Assembly (NCBI GenBank): GCA_021846395.1
Contig: JAJZXB010000007.1
Span: 31,370 to 95,369 of the forward strand
Reading direction: 5' to 3'
Origin: Thermoplasmata archaeon
GTDB taxonomy: Archaea > Thermoplasmatota > Thermoplasmata > Thermoplasmatales > Thermoplasmataceae
Length of the DNA: 64,000 nt
In this document: in pieces, positions 55,193-64,000 of the stretch
How the letters are laid out: each line of letters opens with the position of its first letter
How positions within the stretch are numbered: position 1 is the first letter of the stretch
Made by a program: the position numbers and the translations under genes
The notes under the pieces: model-generated
Told to the model about the DNA's origin: nothing
Seen by the model: only the letters and a program-made list of their open reading frames with translations
Database searches by the model: none

Positions 55193-57074
55193 GCACCTCT
55201 ATTTTATTTTTATTCTCCATTATTTTTTTGGTTGACTTTATAACCTCATCAAGGGTCATATGCCTTCCATTATATTTTAATATGGAATTTTCAATTTTAA
55301 TTCCTGTATTCATTCTTATTACCTGAGCAGCCTGAGCATTCATGTTGCTTTCAACATCTATTACAGTATTTGCACTCTTCAATACCTTTTCAATATAATC
55401 AGATGCAAAGGGAACAAACATTTTTAAATATAGAAGATTGGCAGTTATGCCATCTTTTTTAAGCTCCTTTATTGCGTCAAGCAATAATGTTTTTTGACTT
55501 CCCCATGTAATATATGTCAAATCAGCATTCTCCTCACCATATAGCTCAACCTTATCTTTCAACGGTATTTCCCTATCAGCTGTCTCAATTTTCCTCTTTC
55601 TTTTCTCCATCATCTTATCTCTCATTGATACATCTTCAGTTATATGGCCATATTCATTATGTTCATCGCCTGTGATCCAGTATATATCCTTTCCAAATAC
55701 ACCGTATGGTGATATGCCCGTGTCTGTATCCAGCGAGAATCTCTTGTAATCCTCATGGTTTTTGTTTTCCTCATATTTAACTACTTTTATCCTCTTTAAA
55801 TCTATATCTGGAACAAGATCCATTGTATTAGCCAGTGTTTTATCAATTATATGTATTACCGGCATCTGGTATTTCTGTGCATAGTTGAGGGATTTCATTG
55901 CGTCATATATGCATTCTTCCATATCCCCAGAGGAAATAACCATTTTTGGAAATTCACCATGTCCTGTATTGATTGCAAATAAAAGATCAGACTGACCGTT
56001 CCTTGTTGGGAGACCTGTTGATGGGCCTCCACGCATATAAAGAGTCACAACAACTGGAATTTCAGTCATCCCTGCATATGAAATACCTTCGGCCATAAGT
56101 GAAAATCCCGGCCCTGATGTGGCAGTGGAACTTCTTGCTCCAGTTAAGGCAGCTCCATTTGCCATATTTATGGCTGAAATTTCATCCTCAGTTTGGACAA
56201 CAACAAGACCCGCAGTTTTAAGCTTCTCAGCCTCACCATTTAAAAATTTCATCTCTTCATGATTTTCAAGCAAATTGCTCTCATCGCTGGCAGGTGTGAT
56301 GGGGTAATATGTCTGGAACCTCAAACCTCCCATTAATTTTCCAATTGATACAGAATCATTTCCATTTAAAAGCATTCTGGGTTTAATAGGATATGTCTCA
56401 AGTTTATCTGTTTCAAGACCAATTTCCTGAATAAAGTCATATCCACCCTTTACAACCTTTAAATTTGATTCAATAACTGCAGGTTTCTTTCTGAAAGCAT
56501 ACCTTATTCCATCATTTGCATGTTCCATATCAAGCCCTATAATGGCCATTGTTGCACCGGCACCTAGCGTATTGTAATATCTTGTAGCCGGGCCTTCCGG
56601 TACATTTGTATTGATTATTTTATCAAAAGGAAGAGAAACAAGAATAACACCAATTGATTTGAAATATTGAATAACACCATTAATATTCATTGGCAATTTT
56701 CTATTTTCAAGTTCAGATTTGATTCTGCTCATCGTGTCGGATGTAATCATCCTTGCCTGCTTTAATTCAAATTTTTCAAAGGCAGAGTCATAAACAATTT
56801 TTGATCCTTTGGAAACATCAAACATGTGCTCAAACAATGTATCAGGGTCAAGTGCAACCATGATATCAACTGGATATTTTAATGAGCCTGGGCGTTCGTG
56901 TTTAATTCTTAGGTGAATATAACTGTGCCTACCCTTAATATTTGAGTGGAATTCACGAACCCCAAAAATATTATACCCCGCCAAAGAGAATGCCATATTA
57001 ATCATATTGGCAGAACTATCTATACCTCCGCCCTGTGGACCTCCCACAAGAAGATTTATGTCAGTTTCCTGCAT
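55176..57074 (-). CDS. 2-oxoacid:ferredoxin oxidoreductase alpha subunit (gamma-alpha fusion)
   Basis: A 632-residue subunit. Residues 1-200 are the gamma domain (GPQGGGIDSSANMINMAF and VREFHSNIKGRHSY). The rest is the alpha domain, with YYPITPASDES (the YPITP motif near residue 257), TSGPGFSLMAEGISYAGM and RGGPSTGLPTRNGQSDLL. The fusion is typical of archaeal two-subunit 2-oxoacid oxidoreductases. With the beta subunit it converts 2-oxoacids and CoA to acyl-CoA, CO2 and reduced ferredoxin. Cotranscribed with the intein-bearing beta gene, which it overlaps by 17 bases. Confidence 0.96.
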   Translation of the reverse strand: MQETDINLLVGGPQGGGIDSSANMINMAFSLAGYNIFGVREFHSNIKGRHSYIHLRIKHERPGSLKYPVDIMVALDPDTLFEHMFDVSKGSKIVYDSAFEKFELKQARMITSDTMSRIKSELENRKLPMNINGVIQYFKSIGVILVSLPFDKIINTNVPEGPATRYYNTLGAGATMAIIGLDMEHANDGIRYAFRKKPAVIESNLKVVKGGYDFIQEIGLETDKLETYPIKPRMLLNGNDSVSIGKLMGGLRFQTYYPITPASDESNLLENHEEMKFLNGEAEKLKTAGLVVVQTEDEISAINMANGAALTGARSSTATSGPGFSLMAEGISYAGMTEIPVVVTLYMRGGPSTGLPTRNGQSDLLFAINTGHGEFPKMVISSGDMEECIYDAMKSLNYAQKYQMPVIHIIDKTLANTMDLVPDIDLKRIKVVKYEENKNHEDYKRFSLDTDTGISPYGVFGKDIYWITGDEHNEYGHITEDVSMRDKMMEKRKRKIETADREIPLKDKVELYGEENADLTYITWGSQKTLLLDAIKELKKDGITANLLYLKMFVPFASDYIEKVLKSANTVIDVESNMNAQAAQVIRMNTGIKIENSILKYNGRHMTLDEVIKSTKKIMENKNKIEVLENGA

Positions 57075-57196
57075 TTTTATCGAGACATATAGGCATAATT
57101 TATTTAAAAACTTTTTTATCGGATTATAAGTGTTAATTTATAAATATCAGTATTTGCATAGATAAAAATGAAAATGTTATAACGAAATTAATAATT

Positions 57197-57481
57197 TTAT
57201 ATATATTTTAACCATTCCATTATCGGATCATCGTCTAAAATTTTGGTTTCTGTTTGTCCAAAATTACTTACCGTAATAAATTTATTAAAAATTATCAAAC
57301 CGTCATTAAGATCTCCATACATTATATGCTCCACTGGCATCCCATCTGGAAAGTGTCCCTCCGCTTCTGGTGTGTTTGGTACAAAATGTAGCTCTGCTTT
57401 TTCACCATTTGTATATAGCTTGAATGACGAATTTTCCATTACATATTCCTCCATTTTTTTAAGTTCTACCGATGGATTCAT
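57197..57481 (-). CDS. Small acidic protein of unknown function in the citric-acid-cycle region
   Basis: A 94-residue soluble, acidic protein. No known family. It contains FVPNTPEAEGHFPDGMPVEHIMYGDLNDGLIIF, a Pro/Gly-rich middle, and ends with DDDPIMEWLKYI. It lies between the oxidoreductase and succinyl-CoA synthetase genes on the same strand, but with gaps of 122 and 93 bases, so it may have its own promoter. A link to these enzymes is only positional. Confidence 0.65.
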   Translation of the reverse strand: MNPSVELKKMEEYVMENSSFKLYTNGEKAELHFVPNTPEAEGHFPDGMPVEHIMYGDLNDGLIIFNKFITVSNFGQTETKILDDDPIMEWLKYI

Positions 57482-57574
57482 AGATAATTATTTAAAAATA
57501 CTATATAAAGGTTTTACTGAATTATAATTTCAAAAAATTATATAAAATTTTAATAAATAAATATTATTAACTAT

Positions 57575-58426
57575 TTATTTTAACATTTTCGGTATATCAT
57601 CGGGGTAATCCGCAACTTTTATTCCAGCACTTTCAAAGGCTTTTATCTTGGAATCTGCTGTTCCAGTTCCCTTTTCTATTATTGCACCTGCATGCCCCAT
57701 TTTCTTTCCTGGAGGAGCGCTTCTTCCAGTAATATATCCAACAACCGGTTTTTTAACATGTTCCTTAATATATGCAGCAGCTTTCTCTTCCTCACTACCG
57801 CCAATCTCGCCAACAAGGATTATCTTCTTCGTTGCTGGATCCTCATTATAAATCTTGATGACGTCAGAGAATGTTGTTCCTATTATTGGGTCACCGCCCA
57901 GGCCAATTACTGTGCTTTCTCCAAAGCCTGCATCCGTCACGGCCTTAACTATTTCATATGTCAGTGTTCCACTTCTGGAAGCTATTGCTATATCTCCCTT
58001 TCTGAAAATATGATTTGGCATAATTCCTATCTTGCATTCACCAGGAACAGTTATGCCGGGGCTGTTTGGCCCTATCATGAATACATTTTTCCTTCTTGCT
58101 TCCGCCACTATTTCCATTGTATCCTGAACAGGCACATGTTCCGTTAATATATATATGAGTTTTATCCCATTATCTATAGCCTCCATTGCTGCATCTTTTA
58201 TAAATGGAGCTGGAACTGATATCATAGAAGCATCAGGATGCATGTCTAATGTATCATAAACGGTTTCATATATATCCACCCCATGTACTTTTGTTCCCGA
58301 TTTCCCCGGAGAAACACCTGCAATAACTTTAGTTCCAAATTTTATCATTTCACCTGAATGAAATGCTCCCTGATGACCGGTCATGCCCTGTACTATAACT
58401 TTTGTATTGCCATTTACTACAACCAT
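57575..58426 (-). CDS. sucD: Succinyl-CoA synthetase alpha subunit
   Basis: A 283-residue protein. VVNGNTKVIVQGMTGHQGAFH opens the CoA-binding domain. GGDPIIGTTFSDVI and MGHAGAIIEKGTGTADSK hold the active region, where the His (in MGHAGA) is phosphorylated. GKSGTKVHGV is another conserved loop. It makes ATP from succinyl-CoA in the citric acid cycle. The sucC gene ends immediately upstream; its stop abuts this start. Confidence 0.97.
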   Translation of the reverse strand: MVVVNGNTKVIVQGMTGHQGAFHSGEMIKFGTKVIAGVSPGKSGTKVHGVDIYETVYDTLDMHPDASMISVPAPFIKDAAMEAIDNGIKLIYILTEHVPVQDTMEIVAEARRKNVFMIGPNSPGITVPGECKIGIMPNHIFRKGDIAIASRSGTLTYEIVKAVTDAGFGESTVIGLGGDPIIGTTFSDVIKIYNEDPATKKIILVGEIGGSEEEKAAAYIKEHVKKPVVGYITGRSAPPGKKMGHAGAIIEKGTGTADSKIKAFESAGIKVADYPDDIPKMLK

Positions 58427-59533
58427 TTATTCCACCCCTTTCATTTTTGCCAATTCACTAATTGCGCTGTTCATATCGGAAAATGCCTTTATTCCATTGT
58501 CCATAAGAATTTTCCTTCCTTCCTCTTCATGTATTCCACTTAGCCTCACAACAATTGGCTCCTTTATATTGAATTTCTTTTTTGATGATACTATACCATT
58601 GGCAACCGTATCAGCCTTTGTAACACCACCAAATATATTCACGAATAATATTTCTGGTTTAGCTCTCAAAACAAAGGAAAAAGCCTCTTCCACAATTTCA
58701 ATATTGTCTGTACCGCCAAGATCCAGAAAATTCCTTGGTTCTAATTTATGCAATGTAAGGGCATCCAGTGTTGCCATCGTCAGTCCTGCTCCATTTGCTA
58801 TAACTCCTATATGGCCACCCATTTCTATGAATGTGAAACTTTTGGAAGATGCCTCATTTTCAAGGGCTGTTTTTTCGGGATCATCAATAATCAGATTTTT
58901 ATGCCTGAATAAAGCGTTATCATCAATTGTGACCTTTGAATCGCCTGCAATAATATTGTCAGTTTTATCTATTATCAGGGGATTTATTTCCATTAAAAGC
59001 GCATCTTCTCCCATAAAAGCATTATAAAGATTGGACAATATTGGGGAAAATTGTTTTTTTAGATCGCCACTTAGTTCAAGAAATTCAGCAGCCTCTCTGG
59101 ATATATAGTCGGAATATCCTATTAAAGGATCTACAACAATTTTGTGTATTTTATCCTCAGGAACACTTTCAATATCCATTCCTCCCTCAGTTGACATGAT
59201 TATAATCGGTGCTTTTGATGACCTATCCAGTGTTATACTCAAATAAAGTTCTTTCTTAATATTCAACATTTTCTCTATAAGCAAAGCCTCAACCTGCAGA
59301 CCATTAATTTTTGAGCTTAAAAGTTCTTCTGATTCCTGTTTTAATTCATCTCCACTTTTGGCAAATTTTATTCCTCCTGCTTTTCCTCTTTTGCCTGATA
59401 ATACCTGGGATTTAACAGCAACAGGAAATTCATATTGCTTTAAATCTGTTACTCTGTCTATTTTATACCCATCTGGAACAGGTATGCTATACTTTTTAAA
59501 TATTTCCTTTCCCATATATTCATATAGATTCAT
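58427..59533 (-). CDS. sucC: Succinyl-CoA synthetase beta subunit
   Basis: A 368-residue ATP-grasp protein: MNLYEYMGKEIFKKYSIPVPDG opens the domain. VAVKSQVLSGKRGKAGGIKFA holds nucleotide-binding lysines, LMEINPLIID and DSKVTIDD bind metal, and ANGAGLTMATLDALTLH with LDLGGTDNIEI line the active site. It works with sucD downstream. Slightly short (usual about 380). Confidence 0.97.
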   Translation of the reverse strand: MNLYEYMGKEIFKKYSIPVPDGYKIDRVTDLKQYEFPVAVKSQVLSGKRGKAGGIKFAKSGDELKQESEELLSSKINGLQVEALLIEKMLNIKKELYLSITLDRSSKAPIIIMSTEGGMDIESVPEDKIHKIVVDPLIGYSDYISREAAEFLELSGDLKKQFSPILSNLYNAFMGEDALLMEINPLIIDKTDNIIAGDSKVTIDDNALFRHKNLIIDDPEKTALENEASSKSFTFIEMGGHIGVIANGAGLTMATLDALTLHKLEPRNFLDLGGTDNIEIVEEAFSFVLRAKPEILFVNIFGGVTKADTVANGIVSSKKKFNIKEPIVVRLSGIHEEEGRKILMDNGIKAFSDMNSAISELAKMKGVE

Positions 59534-59636
59534 AAGTATCGATGTTGAATTAATAAAATATATTTAATGTTATTTTTCTGGCAATAAGTTTTAATGGGAT
59601 AAATAATTTATATATTATAAGAATATGTATTAACTT

Positions 59637-60479
59637 ATGATTTATCGATACTTTGGGAATTCCGGCTTTAAATGTTCGACCATAGGTATGGGTACATATT
59701 ATGATATGCGATGGATTTTCAAAACCTACATTGGCATATATTCTGGTAAGGCAGCAAAAATAGACGCAATAAAAAGTGGGATAGAAAACGGCATAAATTT
59801 AATTGACACTGCAGAATTTTATAAGACCGAAAAGTTAATCGCAGAAGCCATTAAAGATTATAAAAGGGATGAGTTATTTATTGCAACAAAGGTGATGCCC
59901 ACCCATCTATCTCCAAAATCGATGGAAAAAGCATTGAATCGCAGTTTAAAAAATTTAAATACAGATTATATAGATCTATACCAGATTCATTATCCCAATT
60001 ATGCAGTTGACCTTAAAAAAACATTAAAAAAAATGGAAGACCTTGTTGATCAGGGCAAAATCAAAAATATCGGTGTAAGCAATTTCAATTTAAAGCTTCT
60101 GAACTATACGGTAGAACATCTGAATAAACATAAACTAACCTCCGTACAATTAAATTATAATATCCTTCATAGAAACGTGGAAAATGAAATACTTGAATTT
60201 TGCAAAAAAAATAATATAGCTTTAATGGCTTATTTCCCCATTGCACATGGAAAAACTTTAGGCAATGAGAAACTGAATGGTTATTTTGATTATATAAGAA
60301 ACATGATCGGTGATGTACCGAATGCCAATATATCATTATCCTACCTTTTCAGCAGAAATTCGAACGTTTTTCCCATTCCGAGAGCATCAAATAAGGATCA
60401 TGTAATGCAGAATATAAAATATTCCAATACTGTACTGGATGAGGAAATTATTGATTATATAGAAAAAACATTTAAATAA
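59637..60479 (+). CDS. Aldo/keto reductase
   Basis: A 280-residue TIM-barrel NAD(P)H-dependent reductase. The catalytic tetrad is visible as Asp57, Tyr62, Lys85 and His118 (LIDTAEFY, ATKVM and YQIHYPN). GKIKNIGVSNFN is the conserved signature near 144. The end IPRASNKDHVMQNIKY is the typical phosphate-binding region for NADP, and PIAHGK replaces the usual PLA/G-type stretch. Substrate unknown: a small aldehyde or sugar. It diverges from sucC and converges on icd, standing alone on the plus strand. Confidence 0.92.
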   Translation: MIYRYFGNSGFKCSTIGMGTYYDMRWIFKTYIGIYSGKAAKIDAIKSGIENGINLIDTAEFYKTEKLIAEAIKDYKRDELFIATKVMPTHLSPKSMEKALNRSLKNLNTDYIDLYQIHYPNYAVDLKKTLKKMEDLVDQGKIKNIGVSNFNLKLLNYTVEHLNKHKLTSVQLNYNILHRNVENEILEFCKKNNIALMAYFPIAHGKTLGNEKLNGYFDYIRNMIGDVPNANISLSYLFSRNSNVFPIPRASNKDHVMQNIKYSNTVLDEEIIDYIEKTFK

Positions 60480-60485
60480 AAATAT

Positions 60486-61664
60486 TTAAAAAGATTTTAT
60501 ATTTTCTACAAGTTTATATGAATATTCAGATGTGCCTAAAGGTGTTACATTGAAAAATTTCGCTATATCTGCAGTAACTGTTTTATCCTTTACTGCCTTT
60601 GCAACAGCCTTTTCTATTAAGTCATCTGCTTCCTTCCATTTCATATATTTCAACATTAACTGTGCCCCTCTTAATAAACCGAGAGGGTCTGCCACGTTTT
60701 TACCTGTATATTTTGGTGCTGTACCATGAATGGCTTCAAACATTGCAGCATTGTCTCCCACATTGGCACCACCAAGGGTTCCTATATTTCCTATAAGCGC
60801 ACCAGCAGCATCTGATATGTAATCACCATCAACGTTTGGCGCCAGAATCACCTGATACTCATTAGGCCTTGTAATAATCTGCTGGAACATATTATCAGCA
60901 ATCATATCATTAATAAGTATCCTTTTTGAACCATCCTGGGCGACATAATCACCAAATTCATTTATCGCTGTTTCATATGCCCATTCCCTGAATGCTCCTT
61001 CCGTATATTTCATCACATTTCCCTTGTGCATAATTGTGACTTTGGTTTTATTTTCTTCAATTGCAAATTTCATTGCAGCCCTTGTAATTCTCTGTGTTTT
61101 TAATTTATTCATTGGTTTAAGTCCTATACCTGTATCCTTTCCAAGGTCAAGGTCAAATTTATCCATGAAAAATTTTTTAATTTCCTGGGCTTCCTCTGAA
61201 TCATATTTCCATTCATAACCAAGATAGAGATCATCTGTATTCTCCCTGAATATGGTTAAATTAACAAGTTCCGGGTGTGCAAGTGGGCTTTCAAGTCCGT
61301 CCATGAATTTAACAGGCCTTATATTGGAATAAAGATCCAGCATCTGTCTAATCCTGACATTAATTGATTTGAATCCCGTACCTATTGGCGTTCCTAAAGG
61401 GGCCTTTAAAAGAATACGGTAATCAAGTATGTTCTTTATTGATTCCTCAGGAAAGCGATCCCCTGTCTGTTCAAGAGCTTTATCGCCAACCAGTACTTCT
61501 TTCCAGTTTATTTTTTTATTTTTATAAGCTTTGGAAACAGCAGCATCAACAACTCTTCTTGTTGCTTCCATAATTTCCGGCCCTATGCCATCACCATCTG
61601 TATATAAAATCACAGGATTATCCGGAACTATCCATTTATCCTCTTTAAATTCTATTTTATCCAT
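60486..61664 (-). CDS. icd: Isocitrate dehydrogenase (NADP-type)
   Basis: A 392-residue enzyme of the isocitrate/isopropylmalate family. It has VILYTDGDGIGPEIM at the start, the FRENTDDLYLGYEW loop, the metal-binding Asp in INDMIADNMFQQI and APNVDGDYISDAAGALIGNIG, and FEAIHGTAPKYTGKNVADPLG. It converts isocitrate to 2-oxoglutarate. Length and motifs fit prokaryotic NADP-type enzymes. The citric acid cycle neighbourhood supports isocitrate over isopropylmalate. Ends 7 bases from the convergent aldo/keto reductase. Confidence 0.95.
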   Translation of the reverse strand: MDKIEFKEDKWIVPDNPVILYTDGDGIGPEIMEATRRVVDAAVSKAYKNKKINWKEVLVGDKALEQTGDRFPEESIKNILDYRILLKAPLGTPIGTGFKSINVRIRQMLDLYSNIRPVKFMDGLESPLAHPELVNLTIFRENTDDLYLGYEWKYDSEEAQEIKKFFMDKFDLDLGKDTGIGLKPMNKLKTQRITRAAMKFAIEENKTKVTIMHKGNVMKYTEGAFREWAYETAINEFGDYVAQDGSKRILINDMIADNMFQQIITRPNEYQVILAPNVDGDYISDAAGALIGNIGTLGGANVGDNAAMFEAIHGTAPKYTGKNVADPLGLLRGAQLMLKYMKWKEADDLIEKAVAKAVKDKTVTADIAKFFNVTPLGTSEYSYKLVENIKSF

Positions 61665-61721
61665 ATGTTATCATTTTTCAATAGAATTTATTGCTTTATT
61701 AATTTTTTCTTGGTAACATTA

Positions 61722-62150
61722 TTAAATACCATCTGAATATTCATTAATTGCTTTCTCCAGAGCATTAATGGAAAGTGAGGCACATTTGACCCTATTTGGG
61801 AATTGTGATACACCGCGCAAAGCTTCCATTTCTCCAAGGTCAACATTCGAATTTCCACCTGTAATTGAAGCTTTGAAATTGGATGAAAAGGTCAGGGCAT
61901 CTCTGATTTTTTTTCCTCTGATGGCCTGTGTAAGCATGGATGCAGAAGCGATGCTTATTGAACATCCTTTCCCACTGAAACGTATATCTGTAATTACATC
62001 TCCCTCGATCGTCAGTTCCAGTATGATTTGATCGCCACATGTTGGATTGCGCAGCCCTGCAATTTTTGCTGGCTGGTCCAGATGCCCATAATTTCTTGGA
62101 GACTGGCTATGATCCATGATTGTTTCGCTGTAAATATCATCAAGATTCAT
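61722..62150 (-). CDS. sufU: Iron-sulfur cluster assembly protein SufU
   Basis: A 142-residue IscU/SufU-like scaffold or sulfur carrier. Cysteines 38 (NPTCGDQI), 63 (GKGCSIS) and 123 (RVKCASLS), with Asp40, form the metal site. The insert around residues 85-108 is typical of SufU, not IscU. SufU accepts sulfur from SufS. Its start overlaps the sufS stop by 4 bases (ATGA). Less AT-rich than neighbours, and closer in style to bacterial Firmicutes-type sequences. Confidence 0.93.
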   Translation of the reverse strand: MNLDDIYSETIMDHSQSPRNYGHLDQPAKIAGLRNPTCGDQIILELTIEGDVITDIRFSGKGCSISIASASMLTQAIRGKKIRDALTFSSNFKASITGGNSNVDLGEMEALRGVSQFPNRVKCASLSINALEKAINEYSDGI

Positions 62151-63388
62151 AATTTAAAATACCTCTTTGTAAGTTCAATGGCATTCACAAGCAAATCCAC
62201 ATCACTACTGCTATTGTATAAATAAAAACTGGCCCTGGCAGTTGCTATAACATCAAGCCACTGCATAAGTGGCTGGGCACAGTGATGTCCTGCACGAATA
62301 GCAATGCCCTGTGAATCCAGTACCTGTGCAACGTCATGGGGATGAATTCCAGATATGTTAAAGGAAACAAGGCCAGTTCGTGGTGAAGAAGGACCGTACA
62401 CGGTTACACCCGGAATATTGGATAGCCTCCTATAGGCATCTTCTGATAGAGCTTGACTGTGTTTTTCAATTCTGGGCATTCCAATCTTTTCCAGATAGTC
62501 GATGGCTTCACCCAGGCCTATTGCGCCCTCAATATTCGGCGTTCCACCTTCAAATTTCTCAGGAAGTTCAGCCCATGTAGCATTTTCACGATCAACATAC
62601 TCAATCATTTCCCCCCCAAATATTAGGGGATCCATTGCATTTAGCAATTCTTTTTTACCCCATAGAATGCCTATTCCGGTAGGCCCCAGCATTTTATGTC
62701 CCGAAAATGCCAGAAAATCAATACCCAATTTCTGGACATCCGTGGTTTGATGTGGCACTGACTGTGCACCATCAACCACAATAATCGCACCCGCTTCATG
62801 TGCAAGTATGGCAATATCAGCTATGGGATTTATGGTTCCAAGAACATTTGAAACTGCGGATAATGCCACTATCTTTGTTTTGGAATTAATCTGGGCTTTT
62901 GCAGCATCAACAGTGATGGTGCCATTCTTCTCGAGCTCTATGAAACGCAAATGTGCCCCCACTCTTCTGGCGAGCTGTTGCCACGGAATTAAATTGGAAT
63001 GGTGTTCAACCGGTGACAGAACAATCTCATCCCCTGCTTTTAAAAATTTATCTCCCCATGCCCGGGCAACCACATTTAAACTTTCTGTACAGCCTCTGGT
63101 AAAAATAATCTCCTGTGGATATCGGGCATGAATAAACCTCGCAACCTTTTTCCTGGCCCCTTCAAATTCCTCTGTGGCTTCCTCAGCCAGAGTGTGGACA
63201 CTGCGCAATACATTGGCATTGGACATTTCATAATATTTCGTAATGCAATCGATGACACTTTTCGGCTTCTGTGATGTTGCTGCCGAATCCAGATATACCA
63301 ACCTGTGATTATTAATCTGCCGTTTTAATATTGGAAAATCTTCACTTACATCAATAAGCTCTGTAATCACTCTTCCTGCTTCTTTCAT
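62147..63388 (-). CDS. sufS: Cysteine desulfurase SufS
   Basis: A 413-residue class II PLP-dependent desulfurase. The PLP lysine is in FSGHKMLGPTGIG (near 227), and the active cysteine in RAGHHCAQP (near 370). VEHHSNLIPWQ and DGAQSVPHQ are cofactor contacts. It releases sulfur from cysteine to the protein persulfide for iron-sulfur cluster assembly, passed to SufU. The pair resembles the SufS-SufU arrangement of Firmicutes, and G+C content rises over this segment. A horizontal origin is likely but not proven. The sufBCD genes are not in view. Confidence 0.95.
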   Translation of the reverse strand: MKEAGRVITELIDVSEDFPILKRQINNHRLVYLDSAATSQKPKSVIDCITKYYEMSNANVLRSVHTLAEEATEEFEGARKKVARFIHARYPQEIIFTRGCTESLNVVARAWGDKFLKAGDEIVLSPVEHHSNLIPWQQLARRVGAHLRFIELEKNGTITVDAAKAQINSKTKIVALSAVSNVLGTINPIADIAILAHEAGAIIVVDGAQSVPHQTTDVQKLGIDFLAFSGHKMLGPTGIGILWGKKELLNAMDPLIFGGEMIEYVDRENATWAELPEKFEGGTPNIEGAIGLGEAIDYLEKIGMPRIEKHSQALSEDAYRRLSNIPGVTVYGPSSPRTGLVSFNISGIHPHDVAQVLDSQGIAIRAGHHCAQPLMQWLDVIATARASFYLYNSSSDVDLLVNAIELTKRYFKL

Positions 63389-64000
63389 AATTTTCCACCA
63401 ACCATCAATAATTAAAAATAATAATAAGCTTATTAAAGATGCAAATTTTGCACCTGTATAAAATTTTCATGGAAACTGTGTGCAAGAAAAGAAAGTTAAA
63501 CAAAACATTTTATCCTAATAGATAGCTATCTCGCATATAAGGCTGGTATGTTGCATGATCACAAATTATCTATAAAATATATTTTAATGTTTCCACAAAG
63601 TAGTTTCCAATATATATTTACACATCTATTATGATATTATGCATCATTATTGTAAATTTATCATAATTTTATAAGTTAAAAAGTTAGGTAATTAAATGGA
63701 TACCAATTTCTAATTGAATTCAGTCAAACCCGTTTAATTTTTTAAACAAACCAGATGAAAAAGCGCGGGGTGAATTAGATTACTTTTATAATCACGGAAA
63801 TTACGATGCAGGAGATGCACCTCCAAAACTCCCCGTTAATCCCATGCAAGGAAAAGAATACTCTCTATTTCTTGGAGAACACCAGATAAATGATTATAAA
63901 GCCCTTTCATATATTCCAGTTGTTCTTTAGACAGGGACTTTTCTTGTTTGTACAAAAGATTGTGTTCTGACTCCATCCACAGGTGTTGTACTATCCCCAT
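63389..64000. other. Terminal region without an intact gene
   Basis: About 300 AT-rich bases follow sufS, possibly holding its promoter on the minus strand. One orphan coding-like frame lies at 63718-63930 and is listed separately. No other gene, repeat or RNA was recognised. The window end may cut a further gene. Confidence 0.5.
63718..63930 (+). pseudogene. Orphan coding-like frame without start codon
   Basis: A 70-codon plus-strand frame ends in TAG at 63928-63930 and reads RGELDYFYNHGNYDAGDAPP and further KLPVNPMQGKEYSLFLGEH. Its composition is protein-like, but an in-frame TGA precedes it at 63715 and there is no usable ATG near its start. It looks like the C-terminal remnant of a gene. 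The family is not recognised. Confidence 0.4.

Noticed and set aside
58383..59027. A 214-codon plus-strand frame inside sucC
   Set aside because: Antisense to the succinyl-CoA synthetase beta gene, which has clear motifs; not a real gene.

Overview
The window is about 64 kb of AT-rich, gene-dense archaeal chromosome. Several genes point to a thermoacidophilic member of the Thermoplasmatales, of Ferroplasma/Acidiplasma/Thermoplasma type: a tricorn-associated aminopeptidase (F2/F3), a thermopsin-family acid protease, a Ta0583-type actin-like ATPase, ribosomal protein S17e and aIF2-beta with a C-terminal TRAM domain. Genus-level assignment is inference.

Layout. 0.3-3.8 kb: radical SAM protein, SpoIIM-like membrane protein and a ClC chloride channel whose N-terminal helix lies in frame upstream without a usable start codon. 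4-14.8 kb: an unusually long Lhr helicase, the aminopeptidase, a LutB/LutA-like iron-sulfur pair and HisC. 15-21.7 kb: serS, MscS channel and thermopsin overlap in a row, followed by a MoxR/VWA pair. 21.7-24.7 kb is an insertion-sequence patch: an intact IS256-type element with inverted repeats and a 7-bp target duplication, and a decayed IS630-type transposase. 24.8-29 kb: corrinoid genes (SUMT with a C-terminal extension, CbiE-CbiT, CbiL, CbiF). 31.3-38 kb: purS-purL, purB, HemQ-like protein, rhodanese, S17e, a universal stress protein and tRNA-Glu. 38.9-43.5 kb: actin-like ATPase, exported protein, ABC permease and ATPase, and an opposing RHH-regulator pair. 43.7-46.4 kb: aIF2-beta-TRAM, PIN protein, AidB-like acyl-CoA dehydrogenase. 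46.8-61.7 kb is a citric-acid-cycle neighbourhood: citrate synthase, malate dehydrogenase, four-gene succinate dehydrogenase, 2-oxoacid:ferredoxin oxidoreductase alpha and beta, succinyl-CoA synthetase and isocitrate dehydrogenase; aconitase and fumarase are not in view. 61.7-63.4 kb: SufU and SufS, which look bacterial in origin. The last 600 bases hold no intact gene but one orphan coding-like frame.

The most notable discovery is a 366-residue intein (54041-55138) in the beta subunit of the 2-oxoacid:ferredoxin oxidoreductase. It sits inside the conserved Cys-Pro-Gly-Cys-Gly-Asp motif that binds the iron-sulfur cluster and thiamine diphosphate. All visible splicing residues and both LAGLIDADG-type endonuclease motifs are present, so a central metabolic enzyme here should need protein splicing to become active. 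Other items worth attention are the actin-like/ABC locus, the IS256 insertion whose removal restores a small reading frame, the ClC N-terminal break and the partial corrinoid cluster with a decayed spacer.
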